DNA of 64,000 nt, taken from positions 1 through 64,000 of the forward strand of contig JAKSBJ010000078.1 of NCBI GenBank assembly GCA_022361195.1. The letters run 5' to 3'. The stretch comes from Flavobacteriales bacterium. GTDB taxonomy: Bacteria > Bacteroidota > Bacteroidia > Flavobacteriales_D > Crocinitomicaceae. This document shows, in pieces, positions 59,270-64,000 of this stretch. The notes beneath the pieces are model-generated. The model was not told the origin of the DNA and did not search any database. It worked only from the letters and a program-made list of their open reading frames with translations. Position numbers and translations under genes: made by a program. Every line of letters begins with the position of its first letter. Position 1 is the first letter of the stretch.

Positions 59270-60034
59270 ATGAAATACAACATCTCCATTTTAAGCGCCT
59301 TTATTCTAAGCATTCTAATTTCATCTTGTAATAACAAGGAAAAAAGCTGGAGTACTTCCGTTTTAAGTACCATTGAGGTTTCGTATAACGAAGTTGTGGT
59401 TCAGGCTGATTATAATCTATATCGTAATAAAAACTACGTTAACGTTGGTATTTGTGTATCTGAAGAAGCTAATCCAGATATCAATAATAAACTTCACGAA
59501 GATCAATTGTTAGATAGTGATCATATTGATTATACTATTGAGAACCTTTTTTCAGATCATGAATATCATGTGAGAAGTTTTATTGAAACAAGTTCAATAG
59601 GCATTCTTTATTCTGATGATTTTACCTTTTCAACACTTCCGTTACCAGAACCACCGTGTGAAATTACAGAGGGAGTTATTGACTTTGACTTTTTTAATAT
59701 GGATATGGCCGATTTAACCATCGATCCTACTTCTGATGATTATAAAATGGGAACGTCTTGTGATTTGGGAGATTTGGATTTTACTTTTGCAGCAGAACCG
59801 AAAACAGGAATATATAAAACCGTTGGCCCTACTAGCTATTTAAGTCCTGATGAGGTACGTGTTGATGGAATTTTAGGAGGAACTTTTAGTTGTTATTATG
59901 GTGGATATTCGGACGAAGGTCTTTATGTGATTAATGATGGAAATGGTAACATTTCAATTGCCTTTTGTGATATGAATATGTCAACTTCTATGTCCTGTTC
60001 TTCCTATTCTGCAGCTGGAGAAGTTCATAATTAA
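59270..60034 (+). CDS. lipoprotein with fibronectin-like region
   Basis: 254 residues. Signal peptide with lipobox ISSC (Cys20) followed by NNKEKSW. Residues ~30-125 (VSYNEVVVQADYNLYRNKNY, YTIENLFSDHEYHVRSFIET, YSDDFTFST) have the strand pattern of a fibronectin type III-like domain. The C-terminal half (DFDFFNMDMADLTIDPTSDD, GGTFSCYYGGYSDEGLYVIN) is acidic and holds paired cysteines. I do not recognise the second domain. Function unknown; exposed at the envelope surface is possible. Confidence 0.82.
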   Translation: MKYNISILSAFILSILISSCNNKEKSWSTSVLSTIEVSYNEVVVQADYNLYRNKNYVNVGICVSEEANPDINNKLHEDQLLDSDHIDYTIENLFSDHEYHVRSFIETSSIGILYSDDFTFSTLPLPEPPCEITEGVIDFDFFNMDMADLTIDPTSDDYKMGTSCDLGDLDFTFAAEPKTGIYKTVGPTSYLSPDEVRVDGILGGTFSCYYGGYSDEGLYVINDGNGNISIAFCDMNMSTSMSCSSYSAAGEVHN

Positions 60035-60054
60035 CCCTTCTTTACATAAATTTT

Positions 60055-60075
60055 CATTCTTTAACTTAAAGAATG
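60055..60075 (+). other. short perfect palindrome CATTCTTT-AACTT-AAAGAATG
   Basis: An 8-bp perfect stem with a 5-nt loop, 21 bp after the lipoprotein stop. No T tract follows, so it is not a standard terminator. It may be a protein-binding site or an RNA hairpin. Confidence 0.4.
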
Positions 60076-60164
60076 TTAAGAGAGAATGGCCTTCCCAAAC
60101 ATCCTAACTAAATTGGTCTCCAGATTCTTTAGTTAATGAATAATTAGTTTATTCATTGTGTCTG

Positions 60165-60199
60165 GAGCCGGTAAAATGAGGGATACCGGCTCTTTTTTT
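60165..60199 (+). terminator. intrinsic terminator downstream of the lipoprotein gene
   Basis: Stem GAGCCGG / CCGGCTC around a 14-nt loop, followed by a T7 tract on the plus strand. Confidence 0.85.
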
Positions 60200-60359
60200 A
60201 TGAGTTAACAATATCATCCAATTCCTTTTCTTTATCCTTTTTGGCTTTCTTCTTTTTGCTTCGGTAATAAGAGTAGAAGGCGAAAGCACCTATGAGAATC
60301 ATGAGAAAATCTGCACAAGCTTCTGGTTCAAGTGAAAATAAACGCTGAAAGAAATTCAT
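60198..60359 (-). CDS. small membrane protein with Lys-rich tail
   Basis: 53 residues from ATG 60359 to TAA 60198. MNFFQRLFSLEPEACADFLM leads into a hydrophobic segment (ILIGAFAFYSYYRS) followed by a strongly basic run (KKKKAKKDKEKE) and an acidic end (LDDIVNS). A single membrane helix with a basic cytosolic tail is predicted. It fills most of the otherwise empty 439-bp gap 60035-60473. No homologue is recognised. Start codon and reading frame are clean, and codon use is like the neighbours'. Confidence 0.5.
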   Translation of the reverse strand: MNFFQRLFSLEPEACADFLMILIGAFAFYSYYRSKKKKAKKDKEKELDDIVNS

Positions 60360-60473
60360 AAGTTTTGGTTTAAATGAACCAGCAAAATAGATAAAACTGA
60401 GAAAAGGGAAAATTTAGATTTTGGCCAGATATCTGCAGAGCCACATTGAATTTATAACGGTTGGACTCTTTTT

Positions 60474-61253
60474 TTAAAGAAATGCAAAGTCAACGTGGTA
60501 GTGTTCGTCATGCAAAGCATTAACCGTTGGATTTAGTTTTTGAACTACGTAGATATTACTTTCCTTTAGTTGTTTACCATAATGTGTAGCAAACAACTCC
60601 TCCTTCAATTCTATTTTGATAATGACTTTACTCAACCGCATTCCAAATTTTCGAGCACTCTTTTCTAAGGTAAGTAAGTGTAGTGCTATGGTATTAAAAT
60701 CGATAACGATAGATTTATCTTTCTCATATTGTCCTGCATCATCAAAGGTCAACCAATAGTGATCGGCGCCAATAGTGTCTAAACCTATATATGGCTTACC
60801 ATCCTTGAGTAAAGGCATCATAAAGTCTACACTTAAACCATTTTGATGCGTTTTATGAGGATGCATTTCTCCACCAAATTGATTGGAGCATTCCATTAAA
60901 TAGAATATTCTGTTTGGTAATGATTGTACCAGAGTTTCATAACAATGCAAGACGGCCTTTGCGGCTTTATTGTTCATAAATGCTCTGCCTGATTTATAAC
61001 TGACTTCATCAAAATAACGGAAATTATGCCCTTCATAAGGCATTAAGTGTCCATTAATTAGTTCCCCATTGCTAACACTTCCTTTAGATATACTAGGTAA
61101 GGTGTCTCCAATGTACATTTTTTGATAGGCCTCAATTGTTAAATTCTCGGTTGATTTTTTTACTACCTCTATAGAGTCCAAGAACTGTTGATCAAATTGC
61201 CCAAATCCAATAGAATAGGTCAAAAGAGCTAAAAAGAAAATGCTTGCTTTCAT
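60474..61253 (-). CDS. secreted LAS-family murein endopeptidase-like protein
   Basis: 259 residues; signal peptide MKASIFFLALLTYSIGFG. Zinc-site motifs of the LAS metallopeptidases are visible: GGEMHPHKTHQNGLSVDFMM (H-x6-D type pair) and LHDEHYHVDFAFL at the C-terminus. This layout fits MepA (M74)/M15-like enzymes that cleave D-Ala-meso-DAP cross-links or act as D,D-carboxypeptidases in the periplasm. No further domains. It may be read-through-linked to the ClpP-like T9SS gene upstream, but a strong hairpin separates them. Confidence 0.85.
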   Translation of the reverse strand: MKASIFFLALLTYSIGFGQFDQQFLDSIEVVKKSTENLTIEAYQKMYIGDTLPSISKGSVSNGELINGHLMPYEGHNFRYFDEVSYKSGRAFMNNKAAKAVLHCYETLVQSLPNRIFYLMECSNQFGGEMHPHKTHQNGLSVDFMMPLLKDGKPYIGLDTIGADHYWLTFDDAGQYEKDKSIVIDFNTIALHLLTLEKSARKFGMRLSKVIIKIELKEELFATHYGKQLKESNIYVVQKLNPTVNALHDEHYHVDFAFL

Positions 61254-61302
61254 TTTGATGATACCCTTAGTTTTGTCTCAAGCTAAAGTGCAAAAAATTG
61301 AA

Positions 61303-61352
61303 ACAGCCCCTTTATTTTTAAACGTTAAAAAATTAAAAATAAGCGGGGCTGT
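61303..61352 (-). terminator. very long near-perfect hairpin terminator
   Basis: ACAGCCCC/GGGGCTGT arms continue, after a small interior mismatch, as TTATTTTTAA/TTAAAAATAA, so ~18 bp pair in a 50-nt element. On the minus strand a T-rich tract (TTTCAATTTTTT) follows, making it a terminator for the ClpP-like T9SS gene that ends at 61380. Confidence 0.8.
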
Positions 61353-61379
61353 CTTGGAAACTTCAACCAATAAAGGTCT

Positions 61380-62546
61380 TTATTCTACTATAAATTGCTT
61401 TTTGAATTGCCCTAAACTTAGGGTGTAAATTCCTTTAGGTAATTTGGAAATATCCATCTGAATTTCGTTTTGATTAGTTTGTGAAACATTCACTAACGAA
61501 CTTGTCTCTTTTCCTGAACCATCAAAGATTTTTAACAAATCAGTTTCAATTTCGCTACCTTGAATAATTAGAGTTTGAGCCACTGGATTAGGGAATAATT
61601 TTAGATTGATTGAGGTTGGTTGCACAGTTCCCAAATCGGTAATGGTTACACAATCTGAAACACCTTCACAACCCTCTTCACTTACCTCAACAGCATAACT
61701 TCCGTTAGATGGTGGAGTGAATGTTTGACTGGTCTCTTCATCAATTGGTGCCATGGCATCATCACAATCTACCCATTGGTAAGAAGCTCCGGCTAAAGTC
61801 GCAGATAAGCTTCCATCATTAAAGTAAACGGAGTAAGAAGGTGCGTCCGAATAAATGCATGTCCGCAGTTTATACTGCTCAATTTCAGCTTCGGTCATGT
61901 TATGAATACCAGCGGCAGGCGCAGCATTGATCGTGAAATAATAAAATGCTTCTGCGTCCTCTGTGCTAAATCCAACCGAAACATAATAATCAATGTAAGG
62001 TTGATGATAAGGATGCCCTTCGGGATAATCGGTCGCATCATTCACACCATCGCTCCAGGAATGAACTCCAACTTCAGCATCCTCTTCAATGACTCTTACA
62101 TTTCCTGATAGGAACATATCTACTGCTCCTGAAGCAATAAAGGCATCATCGGGATATTGATTCACTGACGGAAGGTAATATTTAAAACCAGCCTCTTTTA
62201 AAGCCATTGAAGCGATTAAATTTGACTCATCGTCATCACTGCCTGGCATTTGCATAAAGACCAAAGTGGTTACTTCCGGGTAGGATGAAATAAAGGTATT
62301 GACTACAGTTGGTGTAGATCCATCAATATAACCATGTAAAACCGCAAAGGTGGAAGAAGAACTCTCTACTTCAAAACTCAAAGGAGTATCTTCAGATAAA
62401 GTTAGTGTACCGAGGTAAGAAGCCAAACCACTGGTGTCAACAGTGCAATTACAACTTTCAGAGGTAGAATAAGTAGTTTGTCCAAAAGTAAAGGACGAAA
62501 TGCATGCAACGAATGTAGCTGCAATGCTTTTTGCTAAAATTTTCAT
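61380..62546 (-). CDS. secreted protein with ClpP/COG3904-like domain and T9SS tail
   Basis: 388 residues; signal peptide MKILAKSIAATFVACISSFT. Residues ~65-225 read like the COG3904 ClpP-fold: FAVLHGYIDGSTPTVVNTFI, PEVTTLVFMQMPGSDDDESN, FKYYLPSVNQYPDDAFIASG, AVDMFLSGNVRVIEEDAEVG, then VHSWSDG and YYVSVGFSTEDAEAFYYFT. The Ser in IASGAVDMF is where ClpP-type enzymes carry the nucleophile, but GG of the oxyanion loop (usually SPGGS) is replaced by MPGSDDD. A 6-Cys-ish Ig/PKD-like region (WVDCDDAM, SEEGCEGVSDCVTI) follows, and a T9SS type A tail (LFPNPVAQTLIIQGSE) ends it. Secreted to the cell surface; activity uncertain. Confidence 0.85.
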   Translation of the reverse strand: MKILAKSIAATFVACISSFTFGQTTYSTSESCNCTVDTSGLASYLGTLTLSEDTPLSFEVESSSSTFAVLHGYIDGSTPTVVNTFISSYPEVTTLVFMQMPGSDDDESNLIASMALKEAGFKYYLPSVNQYPDDAFIASGAVDMFLSGNVRVIEEDAEVGVHSWSDGVNDATDYPEGHPYHQPYIDYYVSVGFSTEDAEAFYYFTINAAPAAGIHNMTEAEIEQYKLRTCIYSDAPSYSVYFNDGSLSATLAGASYQWVDCDDAMAPIDEETSQTFTPPSNGSYAVEVSEEGCEGVSDCVTITDLGTVQPTSINLKLFPNPVAQTLIIQGSEIETDLLKIFDGSGKETSSLVNVSQTNQNEIQMDISKLPKGIYTLSLGQFKKQFIVE

Positions 62547-62848
62547 TTTAATCGATTTTAAACCTTAAACAATGCGCCAATCCTTACAAAAGTAAAGACA
62601 GCAATAATCATGTAATTGGTTAAGGTACATGGTGGAATCACCATGAGGAACCGATCAAACTTCCAATTTCTTCCTTAACGATAAAGTTTGATGGAGTACG
62701 GATTGTACCTGAATCCCTTCCAATGTCGAAGGTAGAAAATTTTTGGTAAAAACGGAAAAGAAGGAATAATCGATTCAGAGAATCAACAAAAAACAAAAAA
62801 ATGTGGTTACCTTTTTTGAGTGGTTACATCATCGGGAAAGAAAGCACA
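62547..62848. promoter_or_regulatory. 302-bp divergent intergenic region with inverted repeat
   Basis: It separates the minus-strand ClpP-like T9SS gene from the plus-strand sigma gene. A minus-strand TACTTTTG (62587-62594) fits a -7 element for the T9SS gene. CATGGTG-GAAT-CACCATG (62628-62645) is a perfect 7-bp inverted repeat with a 4-nt loop, with outer GGTT/AACC pairs. No convincing TAnnTTTG for the sigma gene was seen; only very short ORFs occur. Confidence 0.5.
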
Positions 62849-63415
62849 ATGACAAACGAAATAATCTTATCGCTTTTGCGGGAAGGAGATCACGAAAGAG
62901 CCTTTAAGGCATTGTACAAACATTTCCCAAAAGTGCGAAAACACATCGTAGCCAATTCAGGAAGTAGGGCAGAGGCTCACGACATTTTTCAGGAGGCTCT
63001 GGTTATCCTGTTTAACAAAGTCAATTCGGACGAACTAAAAGCAGGTGTTGATCCTTTTGGTTTTGTTCATACCACCTGCAAATTTTTGTGGAGCAATCGA
63101 TTGAAAAAAAAGAAAGTCCGGCAAAAAAATGATTCGACAGATGTAGGTGATCTTCATTATCAGGATGAGGTTGAAGAGGCCATTCAAAAAGAACAAAAAT
63201 TTAAAATTATTGAAGACGCCCTTGAAACATTGGGTGCAAAATGTAAGAAAATACTGGAGCTGTTCTATTTCAAATCGCTCTCTATGGAAAGCATTGCCAA
63301 AAAAATAGGTTTTGCTACGGTTAAATCTGCCAAAGTGCAAAAATATAAGTGTATGGAACGTGCACGAAAGTATGCTTTGGAGCAATTGTCTAACCAAAAA
63401 AATCCACAGCCATGA
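62849..63415 (+). CDS. ECF-type RNA polymerase sigma factor
   Basis: 188 residues from ATG 62849 (MTNEIILSLLREGDHERAFK); an in-frame ATG at 62801 would add 16 residues before the usual start and is less likely. Region 2 includes AEAHDIFQEALVILFNKV and the DNA-melting stretch FVHTTCKFLWSNRLKKKK; region 4 holds LGAKCKKILELFYFKSLSME and IAKKIGFATVKSAKVQKYKC, the HTH that reads the -35-like element. It directs RNA polymerase to a set of promoters. The following gene overlaps by 4 nt (ATGA) and looks like its anti-sigma factor. Confidence 0.88.
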   Translation: MTNEIILSLLREGDHERAFKALYKHFPKVRKHIVANSGSRAEAHDIFQEALVILFNKVNSDELKAGVDPFGFVHTTCKFLWSNRLKKKKVRQKNDSTDVGDLHYQDEVEEAIQKEQKFKIIEDALETLGAKCKKILELFYFKSLSMESIAKKIGFATVKSAKVQKYKCMERARKYALEQLSNQKNPQP

Positions 63416-64000
63416 GAGCAGCATTAGTACAAATAGAAAGAATTGAGAATTACATTTTAAACAAAATGTCAGCTTCTGAAAAATCCGAATTTGAAGAGCA
63501 AATCAATAATGACCCTCAACTGAAAAAAGAGGTAGAGGCTCAAAAATTATTGGTTGAGGGAATTAAACGCTTAGGCTTAAAATGGTCAGCAAATAAAGCC
63601 ATGAAGAGTTATAAACTGATGCAGTTTTTGAAAGTGGCAATTCCGACTTTGTTGGTGGCGACAGCAGCTGCAGTTGGGGCGGTAATGTATTTTGGAGCGG
63701 AAACTGATGGAGAGAAAAGTATAGAAACACCCACAGAATATAATGAGACGATGTCTACCCCTTTGATTTTAGATGAAAATGATAGTCTTTACACTTCTGC
63801 GAATGATTTTTTAGAGGAGGAAGTTTTTAGAATTAGAACTGATCGAGATACGGTGATAGAATCGAAAGATGGATTGGTCATTTATATCCCAGAGGGTTCT
63901 TTTGACACAGAAAACTCGCAGGTCGATTTTGTCGTTCAGGGAGCGCTTTGTCCGGAGGATATTATTTATTCAGGTTTAAGTACAATGACAACTGATGGGG
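63412..64000 (+). CDS. anti-sigma-factor-like membrane protein, cut by window end
   Basis: Starts at ATG 63412, overlapping the sigma gene stop by 4 nt, and runs off the right edge (196 codons visible). Cytosolic ~75 residues (IERIENYILNKMSASEKSEF), one membrane helix (IPTLLVATAAAVGAVMYFG, ~78-96), then an acidic periplasmic part (IYIPEGSF). N-terminal helices resemble anti-sigma domains; no HxxxCxxC zinc finger is present. Position and topology suggest it holds the upstream sigma factor and releases it upon an envelope signal. Regulated-proteolysis partners are not in the window. Confidence 0.75.
   Translation, partial: MRAALVQIERIENYILNKMSASEKSEFEEQINNDPQLKKEVEAQKLLVEGIKRLGLKWSANKAMKSYKLMQFLKVAIPTLLVATAAAVGAVMYFGAETDGEKSIETPTEYNETMSTPLILDENDSLYTSANDFLEEEVFRIRTDRDTVIESKDGLVIYIPEGSFDTENSQVDFVVQGALCPEDIIYSGLSTMTTDG

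Noticed and set aside
62562-62585. Very short ORFs in the sigma/T9SS divergent gap
   Set aside because: Seven to fourteen codons, no start signals or peptide-like composition.

Overview
The window looks like chromosomal DNA of a member of the Bacteroidota, most likely order Flavobacteriales. The reasons are low G+C, many secreted proteins ending in type IX secretion (T9SS) C-terminal sorting domains, GLPGLI-family proteins beside a TonB-dependent-type receptor, a fused MurF-alanine racemase, SprB-like repeats, and Bacteroidota-type promoters (-7 element TAnnTTTG) with few strong Shine-Dalgarno sites. No tRNA, rRNA, CRISPR array, transposase or integrase was recognised, so this is ordinary chromosome with a heavy load of cell-surface genes. 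The genus cannot be fixed from sequence alone.

Layout. 1-3.1 kb: a truncated two-module secreted protein and a beta-propeller T9SS protein. 3.2-7.8 kb: a stand-alone protein resembling a phage homing-endonuclease C-terminal domain, then a compact minus-strand block (TPR/SpoIIE phosphatase, DUF1456, SLC13/DASS transporter). 7.9-16.4 kb: a giant alpha-2-macroglobulin-like protein and a T9SS protein. 16.5-18.5 kb: a methionine/glutamine transaminase with an omega-amidase. 18.6-20.6 kb: sufS-sufE-DUF59 in translationally coupled order. 20.6-31.2 kb: small secreted proteins, lipoproteins and housekeeping enzymes (RDD protein, PTPS, NPP-like phosphodiesterase, MurF-Alr, thymidine kinase, M28 peptidase).

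31.4-41.6 kb: a surface-protein locus of three tandem paralogues with ALK-like glycine-rich domains, a 1334-residue secreted protein and an outer-membrane beta-barrel. 41.6-48.4 kb: a sortilin/BNR-type T9SS protein with a lipoprotein-like signal, an ALDH7-type aldehyde dehydrogenase, a TapB-like secreted protein and a polytopic glycosyltransferase. 48.5-52.9 kb: a VWA protein, a DUF2807 lipoprotein and a PagL-like lipid A deacylase in one operon, divergent from a Ntox23-like beta-rich protein. 53.0-59.1 kb: an acyl-CoA carboxylase carboxyltransferase, two GLPGLI proteins and their TonB-dependent-type receptor. 59.3-64.0 kb: a lipoprotein, a LAS-type murein peptidase, a ClpP-like T9SS protein, and a sigma factor with a truncated anti-sigma-like gene.

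Most notable signals: (1) four TTAACC direct repeats in helical phase directly upstream of a TAnnTTTG element and a GLPGLI-receptor unit, a candidate response-regulator operator; (2) the tandem triplet of ALK-like glycine-rich T9SS proteins; (3) a secreted protein with a ClpP/COG3904-like core and a T9SS tail; (4) a 21-residue hydrophobic peptide ORF behind a 9-bp inverted repeat; (5) a protein with both a lipobox-like signal and a T9SS domain. All function calls come from reading motifs; no database search was run.
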